Counted from the first letter of the stretch, positions 20,845 to 33,224 are shown. The stretch is DNA of 64,000 nt from Epithemia pelagica (GCA_946965045.2 OX337240.1:1612001-1676000); one strand, 5' to 3'. Notes: generated by a model from the letters alone, not told the origin. A program made the numbers and translations.

Positions 20845-21998
20845 ATGGCAACGCGCAAAAAGACACTCAAGATTGTGATTCTTGGAGATTCCGGGTGAGT
20901 AATTATAGAGGAAAGGCGACGAATGGACTGGTGTAAAGTAGACAGTTTGCGGATAAGATCTTTCTGGAATCTCCTGGCGCCGTTGCATGGTCGATCCATT
21001 TTATTTGTGTGATGTGAATGTACGTGTGTTTTGTCTCATGTGATTCTTGCACTTTGCATCGTGGACAGTGTTGGCAAGACCTCCTTGATGAATCGGTATT
21101 CGACGGGCAAATTTACCGGTCAATACAAGGCCACGATTGGAGCCGATTTTGTCACCAAGGAAACGGTCGTGACGGATTGGTTTGGTCAACGGCATGTCGT
21201 GACGTTACAAATTTGGGATACTGCTGGACAAGAACGATTTCAATCCTTGGGCGTGGCCTTTTATCGCGGTGCCGATTGTGCCATGCTCGTCTATGACATG
21301 ACCGATCCCCATTCGCTGGACAATCTGGATCATTGGCGCAAAGAATTTCTACAACAAGTGGGAGGACCCATTTCCTCGCTGAGTGCGAATTCGGCGCAAT
21401 TTCCCTTTGTGGTGGTGGGAAACAAAATGGACAAGGTACGATCTGGAACCACAACAAGAACAAGACTCGAGACTTTGAATGTTGCACTCGCGTTTGGGGG
21501 CAGTGTTGTTTTATCATTTATGTTGTGGACAAGAGACATTCACCATGTGCAGTTCTAAGTCGAGTGAAAACCTTGGGAAGCGAAGCATGTTACATTTTCT
21601 GGATTCCCTCACACTTGATTTCTTTCAATTGTTCACCTTTGCTGGTGACTGTCTTTTGTCGATGTTGTTGTTGTTTGTTGTTGTCTTTTTTGTGTCAGAC
21701 GGCCGATCGATTGGTTCCCGCCCAACGCGCTCAAGATTGGTGTGTCCAAGCCGCCCAAGAATTTGGTATGGGTGCGCGACCCTTGGTACATTACGAAGCG
21801 TCGGCCAAGAATGCTCTCAATGTCGACGAGGCCTTTCATGAAGTGTCACGATTGGCCTTGCAATACGAAGAATTCAAACGACGATCTCAACCACAATTGT
21901 TTGTTCCACCCACGACACAACCCATTGATTTGCGTCGAAACACCAGCTCCAACTTGAATCCTTCGGCCACGAGACGACCCGACGATTCCTGTTGTTGA
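20845..21998 (+). CDS. RAB7: Rab7-type small GTPase (3 exons)
   Basis: Spliced from 20845-20894, 21069-21435 and 21699-21998; both introns are GT-AG (174 and 263 bp, phases 2 and 0). Intron 1 splits the P-loop GDSGVGKTS. Product 238 aa. All GTPase boxes are present: P-loop, switch I with YKATIGADF (the Rab7 effector signature), WDTAGQE, GNKMDK and EASAKN. The protein ends in a Cys-Cys pair for double geranylgeranylation. Rab7 directs late endosome and vacuole/lysosome traffic. A short insertion of about 10 residues before the NKMD box (SSLSANSAQ) is slightly longer than in animal Rab7. Single-exon frames in this stretch run past the donors into intron sequence and should be ignored. Confidence 0.93.
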
Positions 21999-22905
21999 TT
22001 CGAACCGTGTTTTGTTGTTATTGAAGAAGAAGAAAAGGACCGGAGATGGTCTTTCTCTCTCAGGATATCATAGAAATAGAGTACGCAGACGCTTGTGTGG
22101 ATGTAATGGTAGCAGGGAAAAGATCAACGATACCTGTCTTGTGGGTCCTCTCGTTGGACGGTGGCAGACCAGTGCTCGACCAACCCATTATGACTTTTTC
22201 ATGTGGTTCAGTCCACGAAACCAACGGCTAGACGAAATGACCTTAGAGTGGGCTGCATCATCATGACTTTGTGGTTACAGAGCAGCTGGATGGCAACAGT
22301 ATACAATAACGGAGAAATGTTCAGCGTTCTAGTCATGGTACATTTTTCTTTCATTGGATTGAATCAACTCTTCTCCAGGACCAACTACTTCTAACTGGCT
22401 ACAGACTATGGGGTGAGACATTCTGAGGAAATCGACCAAAGCGGGAGCGTAAAGATGCTAGGAGTAGAATATTGAGACCTTCGTAATTCCTTCCCATAGT
22501 ATAGAGCTATGCAACACGTTATCGCCTATGGGTCGCTCCAAAACTTGAAGTCATATTTTCAAGTGATTTGGATATGACTCTCCTCCTCTCTCAAACCCAA
22601 TAATGTCATTGACACTGGTCTGCTCCACAACAACTGGTAAAGTTCTACGGGAAATATGGTTCCCAGGTACGTTTTAGCATCCAGTGTCGTGTTCGGTAAT
22701 CACGAATTGGGAAGAGTATAGGTGGTATCCTGCGCCGGACATGGATCTTGCCTTCTGTCTAATCACGACTTTTGGATCGATCTTCCAAAAATTGCATGCT
22801 CCAACACAGGTCTCATAAAATCCAAAACACGCGGACAAAGATACCACCACTACAACCACAGTGTATATCGAACAACATCTTGCTAACAGATTCTAAATCT
22901 CCACC
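21999..22905. other. intergenic, no gene seen
   Basis: 907 bp between two plus-strand genes. Only short incoherent frames. It holds the Rab7 3'UTR and the promoter of the decarboxylase gene. Confidence 0.4.
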
Positions 22906-24689
22906 ATGAAGGTTTCTTCTTACTGCACCACTGGAGGGAGTGTCATGTTGGCACTCACCTTACTCACAAGTTCCGACAATGCCATGGCATTTCAACCACT
23001 CCATACGGGTGCGAGTCGCACTGCCAAGGTACAGTATCATCCTCCCAATGCAATCCTCCAAGATTGCCCCCATGACAAGAAACGTGCCTTTGGCTTGTCA
23101 GCGTCTTGTGCGGATCCAGAAGATGGACCGGACGTGAAGAAATTTCTTCCCCGTACCAAACTGTTTCCCAAATTGAAGAAGCGACCTGGTGACAAGAAGG
23201 CTCCCCTCCCACTCCGTACCACACACCGTGCCGGAAATTGGATGGCCAAGGACAATCGTATCGTGAGCGATTACATTGGATACCTCAAGAAGAAGGCAGC
23301 TGCACGACCCATGGACACGGCCCTTACCGGATCGGTGGTCGAACTCATGGAATTTGTTCAGCAGAACGAACCGCTGTATAACTTGTGTCAAGCAATGTTT
23401 CAGCAATCGCAAGAAATTAGTAACACGACACCCGATGGTCAAAACAGTGTCGAAAACTGGGAAGAATTTTGCATCTTGTTGGATGTTATTGTCACTTCAG
23501 AAGCTCCGCGATTCACCTACGATGAATATGTGTCAGATCCTAGCGGTCTTGTGGGTTTTCCCATTAACGCTCTGTTGGATTGGCCCATGGCCACCGAGGC
23601 TGGATCTTCTGTTTTTGCCTATGAAACCTTTAACTTGTTGTTCCGGCGAGTCTTGAACACGTACACGGAATACCTCGAGACGGAAGCATCCACAAACGTT
23701 CTCAAGCAGGGTGATCCGGATGCCGTTCCTCCTTACGCGCCCTGGAGTGACCCCCAAGTCAAGACACAACTTGTCAGCAAGGTGACGAGTGCCTTTCAGT
23801 CGCCTACCTTGGATTCCGAAATCACATTTGAAGATATTTTTCAAACCTATGATAATTTGCCCTTCAATGAGCAAGATGCTGGAGGCTATCCATCCTGGGA
23901 TTCCTTTTTTGTGCGTGAATTTCAAACAGGCATTCGACCGGTTGCTGAACCTGGCAACAACTTTGTGGTTGCCAATGCCTGCGAATCGGCCCCTCTCAAC
24001 ATTTCTACCAACGTGGAAGCTACTGGGCAATTTTGGATCAAAAATATGCAATATTCCTTGTCGGACATGTTGAATGAGCACAGCAGTCTGCCGGAATTTG
24101 TTGGCGGCACTGTCTGTACGTTCTCTTTGTAATCGTCGTGTCTTGTTTCCTGCTGTAGTATTTTGTTGTGTCCATCTCCACTAACCGGTTGACTGTTGTC
24201 ATTGCCACATTCACAGATCAAGCCTTTTTGAGTGCTCTGAGTTACCATTGTTGGAAGAGTCCCATTGACGGCACAGTCGTCGATGCCTTTGTCGTTCCAG
24301 GAACGTATTATTTGGAAGATATCTGGTACGGATTCAAAACGGACGATCCTGATCCTGTCGCTCCCAATGATTCGCAAGTCTTCTTGTCTGCTGTGGCAAC
24401 GCGCGCCGTGATTATTTTGGAAAATGAAGAGATTGGCAAAATTGCCTTTGTCGGCATTGGTATGGCCGAAGTCAGTTCCTGTGATATTACAGTGGACATT
24501 GGTTCCACGGTCACCAAGGGACAAGAAATTGGCAAATTTCATTTTGGTGGATCGACCCATTGTGTCGTCTTTAACAACAATCTGGACGTGACCTTTAGTG
24601 AGACAATTCCTCCATTGATTGGAACTTCGAACGAAAACAATGTTGCCATTAGCTCCAAGTTGGCCGATGTCTCGTTGCGTTCGAGCTAA
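22906..24689 (+). CDS. PSD: phosphatidylserine decarboxylase family (2 exons)
   Basis: Exons 22906-24115 and 24217-24689, one GT-AG intron of 101 bp (phase 1); product 560 aa. The signal peptide ends in AMA|FQP, a close fit to the diatom ASAFAP plastid motif. The catalytic half has NLPFNEQDAGGYPSWDSFF, then REFQTGIRPV, then SPIDGTVVDAFVVPGTYY, and near the C-terminus HFGGSTHCVVF. The GGST sequence corresponds to the site where these proenzymes cut themselves to make the pyruvoyl group (LGST in classical PSDs). The family makes phosphatidylethanolamine from phosphatidylserine, but relatives decarboxylate amino acids such as tryptophan. A block of about 200 residues before the core (SVVELMEFVQQNEPLYNLC) is typical of the soluble PSD-like subgroup, so substrate is not certain. 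Confidence 0.85.
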
Positions 24690-25367
24690 TTTTCTGTGTC
24701 AGTGTCAGGGACTTGAACAATATATGGGACAATGCATCACTGTTGGGGATCTGAAACACCGCGAACAAACAAAATGACGTTAACTACCTACCTAGCCCTT
24801 AATCAAAGACACACGACCGTAAAACCTTGAACCATCTCCACCAAAGCCGTCCTTATGCCATGTGTCATGTCCTTCAAGCACTTGCTAGTTGCTAGCGAAA
24901 ACACATAAGATGACATGTATAAGTAGCATTCTTGTAATCCGGAAGCAGATTGTCTTTCCATATGTCGATACGACACCATCACTCTGAACTTTGTATGCCA
25001 CAGTGTTTCAAAAAATGAGTCACATTGATGCCTCTGGAATGGTCTATATGCGACCAAGGTTGCGCTTAGATATAGGGTTGGCCTAACAAAGATCCAAGAT
25101 CGACTGTCCATCAATTCGAGCGAGCGGCACAAAGCCATTCCATATATGATTAATGATTACATCCAATCCTCTCGGTAAACAGCGACTACGAAACCGTGTA
25201 CACCAGATAGAGAGGGGAGTAGCGACGAATGGAAGACAAAGACGACGAATGAGGAGGGATGCGTTAGGTTAACCAACCCAGTGAAGCAGCAGAGATCCAA
25301 GAACCACTTCTTCTCTACTACCATCAAGTTCACTTGAAAACTACAGCAACGACATTAACGTTTGCTC
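24690..25367. other. intergenic, no gene seen
   Basis: 678 bp between the decarboxylase stop and the topoisomerase start. A minus-strand frame (24803-25138) lacks recognisable features. Confidence 0.4.
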
Positions 25368-28300
25368 ATGACCCTGGAGGAATCAACCATCGACAAGCGA
25401 TCACAAGTACTCCAACTTCCATTCTGGATGAGCCTACTTTTACAGTGGTTCTTCTTCTTCTCTGTGGGCGGGAGTACTATTCCTTGGTGGCACTGGATTG
25501 CTGGTGCTGCCACCATTAGCAACAACCACAGTGGCCACGAGGACCGTCTCGTTTCGAGTGCAGTGCCACCAGGACAACAAAAACGGCCAAATAGACGAAA
25601 AGGGAGAACGATCATCATGGCTTCGTTCCTAGTCTTTCTAGGACAATCCTTTCGTCGAGGACAAAGGTCCACCAAAACACTTGTTGGTATCCTTCCATCC
25701 TGTTCGCTGCCACTGCAATACTCGTGTCGAAGGCACGAGTTTCAGCAGGGTAACTCTCCCCTCATTTCCTCTCTGTGGGTGACAGCCCTTTCGACGACGA
25801 CGACAAGGAGGGCGTTGAGTAGCAAATCCTTGCGACCTCATCATTTGGTCATTGTGGAATCTCCCAGCAAGTGTCAGACCATCCAAACCATTTTGCAAAA
25901 CTATGGACAACAACTCAATTTGCCCTACGATTTTCAGGTCACAGCCTGTATGGGTCATGTACGAGATCTGCCCAAAACAAAGAAATCACAATCTCGAAAG
26001 TCCAAATCCTCTCAAGCCCAACAACATCAATCTTCGCAAGAACATAGATCCACTAGTACTACGACAAGCCCGTTTCCCTATCGCATTGCCGGTATTGACT
26101 TGGATCGGGGTCGGTATGAGCCACAATACGAAATCTTACCTCACCAACAGGCTCGTGTCAAAGAATTGCAACTCCTGGCCGCTGACGCACAACATGTTTG
26201 GTTGGCTACCGATCCGGATCGAGAAGGGGAAGCCATGGCCTGGCATTTGACACAAGTCTTGAAGAAGAAGAAGAAAACGAAACCAAACGAACAAGAGGAC
26301 GACTTTTTTCGGCGGTTGCGGTTTACAGAAATTACATCACAAGCCATTACACAAGCTCTGGAAGTCGGACTGAAACACAAAGCAGCACAAACAGACAAGC
26401 AACAGGATGGTGTGATTGCGACTCGTATCAATCCAAGTTTGGTACAAGCACAAGAAACACGGCGTATCTTGGATCGTTTGTGTGGTTTCACCATGAATCC
26501 ACTCTTGTGGAAAAAGATATCACCAGGACTTTCGGCTGGTCGAGTCCAATCGGTAGCCTTGGCTTTGGCCGTTCAACGAGAACGCGAACGATTGCAGTTT
26601 AAATCGACCGCCTATTCCAGTATTCATGCCAACTTGACATGTGACTCCATGGGACCGCATGGTTCCACCTTGTCGGTATACGACAAGGACAATACGAACC
26701 AGATTACAGCATACTTACATACCATTAATGAAACGCCATTGGCCATGTACGGAAGCGACTTTGCCAGTCAAGGCCAATGTCTTGCGGACAAATCTCGGCA
26801 CAAACTACACTTGACACAGTCAGATGCTCAAAGTTTGGCGGAATTTCTGGACCACGCCGACACGACGTGGACTGTGACGGAGATTGAATCGAAGCGTCGA
26901 CAAAGACGTCCTCCTGTACCATATCGTACCAGCACTCTTCAACAAGATGCCAGCAACAAGTTGAGCCTCTCCATTTCGTCCTGTATGAAGGCAGCACAAC
27001 AACTCTATGAGCAAGGATGGATCTCGTATATGAGAACCGACTCCAGTTCCCTGTCTGAAACGGCCGAAGCGGCAACAAAGCTGACCGTCACTGACCGCTT
27101 TGGAGCTAGCAGCTATCAGTCATACACGGATGCTTCTGGTCAGCAAGGACAAAAGAAAAAGTCCAAAAAACAGAGCAAATTTGCTCAAGAAGCCCATGAA
27201 GCCATTCGTCCATCGGTAAATCAAGGATCTGATGGGTCATCGCTCTCCGTCTTTGTCTCTCCTTATGATGAAAGGTTAAAGGAATTACCGTCTTCCTGTC
27301 AACGATTGTACGAAATGATATACCAAAGAGTTGTTGCCAGTCGAATGCCACCTTTAATCACCAATGAAACCGTGATTCATATCGAAGCTAGACGAAACCC
27401 CACCGACAATATAAACAACAAGATACCTGCCAGTGATACCGTGGTGGCGCGATTTCGAGCCACCGGCAGTGTCATTGTTCACCCGGGGTATACTGCGGCA
27501 TACGACAAGAAGAGCCGTGACTCGGATAAGGATGAGTTTGGCGCTTCAATGCCTTCGCTGAAAGAAGGACAAGACTTGACTTTGTTGGATATCGAATCGC
27601 TGAATCATGAGACGAAACCACCGGCACGGTACACCGAAGCCAGTATTGTCAAGGAATTGGAAGCCTTGGGAGTTGGTCGTCCCAGTACCTATGCTCGAAT
27701 TGTTCAAGTTTTGCGTGAACGATGTTATGTCGGAAATCCATCCAATGCTGATTCTTCCCCTTCCACCAAGCGAGGAAAAGGACGTCAAATCCTGACCGGT
27801 AGTGCCCTGAGCGCTCAGCGTGCGGCAGGTGGAAGTGCCTTTGCAGGGGCTTCTAGCAGTGGGCAGTTGGCACCATCCCTATCTGCCTTTGTAGTGTGTG
27901 AGTTATTGGAGAAGCATTGCCCCTCCTATGTCGATCCGAGATTTACTGCACAAATGGAAGAACGGTTGGATCAAATTGCAAGTAGCACAGAGACCAGCGA
28001 AGGGGAACGGATTCAATACTTGGATGAGTTTTACGGAGGCGAAAAGGGTCTTGCTTCGACGATCAAACACATGGAAGATACTGTCGACGCTAGTATTGCA
28101 CGAAGGGCACTACTTCCCGCTCTTGTCATGAACGCCAGCAATACTCTTACAAGTCAGCAGCATCACCAAGGTAAGGATGACAGCGATGAGATTAGTCCCA
28201 TCGAGGAAGTTGGCCTTTTCGTTGGACCCTGGGGACCCTTTGTGAAAAAACTTAAAGATGGAAAGGTTGAGGAAAAGGCGGATGAAAGCAAAATCAGTGC

Positions 28301-29576
28301 GCCTCTTCCACCGAGCATGTGTGCAGATTTGTCCACCATCACCCCCCATTCCTTGCAGGCCGTGCTCGCATCCAACATTGCCGGGGGGATAGTGTTGGGA
28401 ATGCATCCAGAGGATGGCAGGCCCATACTTGTCAAGACTGGTAGATTCGGTACATATTTGCAATGGGGAGACGACGGTGAAGACGGAACAACTACCCATT
28501 CACTCCCTCGTGAGAAATCAACAATTATCCCGTTAACGACTGCGAATGAGGAAATGGATGGCGACATCCCCGAGAACGAAGCGTTGAATGGGCAACTTAC
28601 CATGGACGAAGCTGTGGGATATGTCAGCCTCCCACGTCTGGTAGGGCACATGGACGACAAACCAATAGTTGCCTCGCTTGGACGATATGGGCCATATCTC
28701 AAAGTGAACGGGACCTACGTTTCTTTGAAACCGTCTGATGGTGATGTACTGACTTTAGGTGAAGAAACAGCCCTAAGATTGATTGCAGAGCACAAATCAA
28801 AAGAGCCCAGAATGTCAAAAAGTGTTATTGCTGATCTTGGTGAAATGAATGGAGCAAACATCTCTGTTCGAAACGGTCGATACGGTCCCTACATCAAATG
28901 GGAGAAAGTCAATGCAAAGATTCCGTCGAATATCGATCCAAAGACGATTTCACAAGAAGCTGCTTGGGAGTTACTCGAACCTGTAATCGCGAAGGGGAAA
29001 CAAAAGACAGGCAGTATATCAACCAAGTCGAAAAAGGCGAGGAAAAAGGACTCAAATGACAACGAACGCAGCACGCCATCTCCCTCTCCTGGACCAAAGC
29101 GCCCTCGCTCCGCTTATTTGTACTTCTGTGCAGAGAAACGGCCCGAGGTGGTGAAAGGGGTCGGAAAGACCATGGCAGCTGCATCAAAGGAGCTTGCAAG
29201 ACTATGGGGCGAAACTGAAGAAGGTGATCGTCAACGATATCAAGAAATGGCCATGCGGGACAAACATAGGTATGAAGATGAAAAGCGACTATGGGAAGAA
29301 TCTTCAAATGAAGAAGACCCATATGAAACGAAGACCAAGATGAACTCTCCAAGGACCCCTTCGCCAGTGAAAGTGAAACGCCCTCGATCAGCATACATCT
29401 TCTTCTGCCATGAAAAGCGACCACAGGTTGCCGAGAAAATGACGCGTTGGGGAGATATTTCAAAAGAACTAGGCAGATTGTGGTCGGAAGAAGAGGATAG
29501 ACAAAAATATGAAGACCTTGCCACCGCTGACAAGGAGCGTTATGAAAAGGAGAAAGCCGAGTTGGAAGATGACTAG
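25368..29576 (+). CDS. topA: type IA DNA topoisomerase fused to two HMG boxes
   Basis: 1,402 aa from the ATG at 25368; a later ATG at 25617 is an alternative start. The N-terminus (about 1-150) is hydrophobic then basic and suits organelle targeting. The TOPRIM fold begins with HLVIVESPSK near 159 and contains TDPDREGEAMAWHL near 280. TRINPSLVQAQETRRILDRL near 353 and the active-site Tyr554 in SYMRTDSSSLSE mark a bacterial-type topoisomerase I. The C-terminus has repeated topoisomerase modules (GRFGTYLQW, GRYGPYLKV, GRYGPYIKW). After a Lys/Ser linker come two HMG boxes, PKRPRSAYLYF near 1243 and VKRPRSAYIFF near 1336. The enzyme relaxes negative supercoils. The HMG boxes should bind bent DNA and may anchor it to organellar or nuclear chromatin (inference). 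The long frame is uninterrupted. Confidence 0.93.
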   Translation: MTLEESTIDKRSQVLQLPFWMSLLLQWFFFFSVGGSTIPWWHWIAGAATISNNHSGHEDRLVSSAVPPGQQKRPNRRKGRTIIMASFLVFLGQSFRRGQRSTKTLVGILPSCSLPLQYSCRRHEFQQGNSPLISSLWVTALSTTTTRRALSSKSLRPHHLVIVESPSKCQTIQTILQNYGQQLNLPYDFQVTACMGHVRDLPKTKKSQSRKSKSSQAQQHQSSQEHRSTSTTTSPFPYRIAGIDLDRGRYEPQYEILPHQQARVKELQLLAADAQHVWLATDPDREGEAMAWHLTQVLKKKKKTKPNEQEDDFFRRLRFTEITSQAITQALEVGLKHKAAQTDKQQDGVIATRINPSLVQAQETRRILDRLCGFTMNPLLWKKISPGLSAGRVQSVALALAVQRERERLQFKSTAYSSIHANLTCDSMGPHGSTLSVYDKDNTNQITAYLHTINETPLAMYGSDFASQGQCLADKSRHKLHLTQSDAQSLAEFLDHADTTWTVTEIESKRRQRRPPVPYRTSTLQQDASNKLSLSISSCMKAAQQLYEQGWISYMRTDSSSLSETAEAATKLTVTDRFGASSYQSYTDASGQQGQKKKSKKQSKFAQEAHEAIRPSVNQGSDGSSLSVFVSPYDERLKELPSSCQRLYEMIYQRVVASRMPPLITNETVIHIEARRNPTDNINNKIPASDTVVARFRATGSVIVHPGYTAAYDKKSRDSDKDEFGASMPSLKEGQDLTLLDIESLNHETKPPARYTEASIVKELEALGVGRPSTYARIVQVLRERCYVGNPSNADSSPSTKRGKGRQILTGSALSAQRAAGGSAFAGASSSGQLAPSLSAFVVCELLEKHCPSYVDPRFTAQMEERLDQIASSTETSEGERIQYLDEFYGGEKGLASTIKHMEDTVDASIARRALLPALVMNASNTLTSQQHHQGKDDSDEISPIEEVGLFVGPWGPFVKKLKDGKVEEKADESKISAPLPPSMCADLSTITPHSLQAVLASNIAGGIVLGMHPEDGRPILVKTGRFGTYLQWGDDGEDGTTTHSLPREKSTIIPLTTANEEMDGDIPENEALNGQLTMDEAVGYVSLPRLVGHMDDKPIVASLGRYGPYLKVNGTYVSLKPSDGDVLTLGEETALRLIAEHKSKEPRMSKSVIADLGEMNGANISVRNGRYGPYIKWEKVNAKIPSNIDPKTISQEAAWELLEPVIAKGKQKTGSISTKSKKARKKDSNDNERSTPSPSPGPKRPRSAYLYFCAEKRPEVVKGVGKTMAAASKELARLWGETEEGDRQRYQEMAMRDKHRYEDEKRLWEESSNEEDPYETKTKMNSPRTPSPVKVKRPRSAYIFFCHEKRPQVAEKMTRWGDISKELGRLWSEEEDRQKYEDLATADKERYEKEKAELEDD

Positions 29577-29769
29577 ACTAGAGTATTTGAGATTCTTCTT
29601 ACCATTATCGCATCGATGAGAATGGGAGACAGGTAGAAAGTAGAGATCTGGAAAGCGACTGAAGCCACATGTTGACATATAGTGTAGATCTAGGATTTGT
29701 CGTGTTCTATGTGCAAATAATGGAACAAGCGATATCTATTAATACAAGTTTGCGACAACTCTAACCTTC

Positions 29770-31923
29770 TCAATCAAGTTTGACTGATTTATTTCCATTT
29801 TCGGGTGTGGGGCGAGACGCATCTGGTGGTGCGATGGCTGTGGTATCAACAGAGGTGGAGGAATCAGAGCGCACGGAGGCGTCCGCGCGACCACTCCCTG
29901 AAATCAAGCGGATTAGCCTTTGACGAGGTTGTTCCGATCTTTCGTACATTGCACATGAAAGAGATCTTGCATAACGCGGCATATTCTTGACATGACCACC
30001 GACAGTGTACGAAAGTGATCTTGCATACCGAGGTGCGTTTCGGACATGGGCTCGGAGGGTTTCCCACTCCTTTGAAGAAATGAGTGACACCTGTAACACT
30101 GCTGCAATCATCATCAAGAAAACAATGACCATACACACTGTCAACATGCTGCAATGAAAGACATGAGGTTAGGCAACAACGCTCAACCAGAAACACTTGA
30201 ATCGAACGTCGAATCTTCTTACCTAACAAATTGCGTTGCAAATACAGCCAAGGTAACTGCTACATTCACCAGGAAGCTTGGTAATGTCCACACAGAGGCA
30301 CGAGCATGAGCTGGAAAGTAGATGGATCGAATGACCCCTTCACAAGGCGAAACGATGCCCACTACCAGCTCGTAGAGACAGAATGCAAACAATGTTTGCG
30401 AGAACGCAGACGGTCCCGAGACCAGGCATGGCACAAGAAGCATGCATGCAGCGACCATGTAACATGTGGCAGCCAAGAACTCCACTGCCATGGGTCGAAC
30501 GGATCCCTCGGAAACCTCAGTTGGTACTGGCAGACCATCAGCAACAATGGGAGTCAGTAGTGCTGTTGCGGCCTGTCGGAGGGACGGAGCAATGACTCCA
30601 CCCAGGACACATGCACCCATGAAGATCATAAAGATGAGGCCAAACGCAGGTTCACCGTGACGATCCAATCCCCATGTTGATTGGACAGCATCGCTCGGGA
30701 CAAGCTTGGCCAAATCGATCAAAATGGGAGACCAGAGAAACACAAAAATCTGAAGCGAACCAACGGAAAAGCCTTGGACAATCCCAACGCGGAGCATTCG
30801 CATATCCTGCATGAAAGCGCGTGCTGCTTCCTCGAGAAAACTAAAGATGCTTTGAGAGTTGCCAGATTCAGACTCGGAAGTTTCAGATTTGTCGTTTGAT
30901 GTTTCTTCCTCGTGGTTACCCCCATAATTTTCTGTCCAGAGGCTGGAAACCACAAGGAGAGCTGCAATAGTACACACCACTGCTCCACGAAATGGGCCAA
31001 CGGGTCCCGACATTTCCGCAAGCAAGTGACTGAGGTAACCGGAACCAATCGCTGCTGTATTGCTAATAATAACAGCATCCCGCATCAAAAGTTCGTACGA
31101 ATGCTGGTAGGCTTTGTCCATTTCTTCACGATCTTCTTCTCTGGGCGGATTCTTTCGAAGTTGATTTTTCTTTTGTTTGCGGAACTCCGAGTCCAGCCAT
31201 GTTTCAAAGACACAGTGCAACAAGTTCGTTGTGAATCCCCCAATCATGCGACTCGCAATCAAGAAGCCCAAGTACGGAAACTGCTCAATCGCGTTAATAA
31301 AGATCTCAAGTGAACAGTAGAGGATCGCTGCTCGCTTTCGTCCCATTTTGTCAATCCAAGGTCCTGTGATAGGGCTGAGTACACCCCCCGTGAAGAATCC
31401 AAGGCAGTAAAGAGAGGCCACCGAAAATCCATAGCCATCGTATAACTTGTAGAGATGAGTCCCTGATAAAGGAGAAAAAACAAGAGAGAACCGGACAATC
31501 AATTAGATGCACGTTGAATAATTCATGAAAGACACAGTTTTATCCCGTGGCCAACTTACCCTGCATACCGTCGGCCAAATATATTACGAGAATGACGGAC
31601 AGGTAAACGAAGCGCAATCGTCGGAAGCATGGCGCCTGCACTTTTCCCCCTGAACGTGATGGACTGCTTCCCTCAAATGCATTCGCCGCAGCAAGGATAA
31701 GCGCATCTTCGTCCTCCTCCATGATATTTTCATCCGTCCTGGATGATTCGGCACTGTCACCATCGGACAGTTCACCGTACAAAGCACAGCTTTCATCACT
31801 GGAAGTGGTGGTATCACTGCACAGCTGATGCTGTTGCTTCTGCTTTTGGTCATGGCTCAAAGCTTCCAGTTCGGAAGCCACCAGGCCAATCGCATTCGAT
31901 GTTAGTTCCGTTTGGACACCCAT
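29770..31923 (-). CDS. MFSD5: MFSD5-like major facilitator (3 exons)
   Basis: Minus-strand exons: 31560-31923, 31462-30223, 30148-29770; introns 31463-31559 (97 bp, phase 1) and 30149-30222 (74 bp, phase 2) with GT-AG ends. Product 660 aa. The first 95 residues are acidic and cytosolic. The transporter starts near LVIYLADGMQ, and the intron falls just before GTHLYKLYDGYGFSVASLY, a block characteristic of MFSD5/molybdate-anion transporters. DKMGRKRAAIL is the MFS loop 2-3 signature, and GSLQIFVFLWSPIL matches the second half. Twelve membrane segments are plausible. The C-terminal 100 residues contain a duplicated RNAPRYARSLS / KNMPRYARSLS unit and are hydrophilic. MFSD5 relatives in algae take up molybdate; that substrate is a family inference. 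Confidence 0.85.
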
Positions 31924-33095
31924 TGTCTAGGACCAGCATGCAGTCGAGAGAAAATGGCAAAAGTCGTCACTAGCAAGACAACTAAGGGGACCCCGGTTTA
32001 TGAGCTCGATGTCGATGCTATCTTCGGTCAAGAGGCAAAAGAACGACGAGTTTCTGGAGAAGAGAAGTCTTTTTTATGAGCATCAAGGACGAGAAGCAAT
32101 CTTGAGAGACAGTGTTGCTTGATTCGGTTGACAGATTCCCAATTGGAGAAGTGTTATGGTGACAAGAGAGAAACAGAGCGCTTCCATACGAGCTTGCAGA
32201 GGCAGCCCTGCGCCTTATCTTTTAGACAAGTCAGCAGCCCGCAGCCCAATCTCCTTTACAAGACAAATCTGGTCACGACTCGGTATGTTTTTCTATTGCC
32301 CGTGTCTGTCGGGCAATACAAGAAATCGACCAAGAGTGATTGAAATTTATACTTGCTTCTCTATTGCCTTCCCGAATCAAACAAAAAATTCAAATCTGTT
32401 GATCAGTAAGACCCGCGCGCAACGGATGAGAAACCTTTCAACGGAGCATGCCGTAAGCATGTGTGCTGCGTCGATCGTTAATTGGTCTCCCTGTAAAATA
32501 GCACGCTTACACGTGCCTTTCGCACGTGCACACATGGTATTGATATTTAAGGTATTTAGATATCTCCCTATGCCCTATCCCAGACACGCATGGTGACAAG
32601 ATGCCACAAACTACACTCCTCATAATTTCTATGGAGTGGCAAAGCGTGAAACCTGGGTTCGCATTGCGAGGAGCGCGCATACCTTGATACCAATAACAAA
32701 CAATATCGACAAAAAATCATGTAACCGCGAAATAGAGAGCATGAGTCTGTACCAGAAGTATTTCGTATCATGTATCGTGTGTTTATTATAAATAAATCAT
32801 ACATCATGCAGGTAGCTATAATTTTGCATGGGGAGCTCTCTCGCTAACATGATCGACAATCGAACTCGACACGATGATGTGTTCGATAAGAGTGACCATT
32901 CGCTTCGGGTTTCCTCTATCCTGTATCTTCATAGAATATATGGAACTCAAGAGTATTGATCGACTGGCGTTCAGCTCCAACGGTCGGTGCGTCCTGTGTA
33001 CGTCACAATTCTATGAGAATTATTTTAGTATTCAATTTATTGAAGTGAAAATGGGGGGGAATGGGGGATGAATGGGGAAAAGGCGCGGTTCTAGT

Positions 33096-33179
33096 TTTCG
33101 TTTCGCAGACGCGTAAGGAAGCAAAATCCCGCCAAAACGAAATGTCAGCTCTCAACTTTCGTTTCGTAGAGGCTTAAGG
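33096..33179 (+). repeat. pair of 23-bp direct repeats
   Basis: Two copies of TTTCGTTTCGNAGANGCNTAAGG at 33096-33118 and 33157-33179, differing at three positions, 61 bp apart. Confidence 0.7.
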
Positions 33180-33224
33180 GTCGGCCTAACTCCTACTCTA
33201 GAGAGAGGAGAGGTCCTTGCAAGG

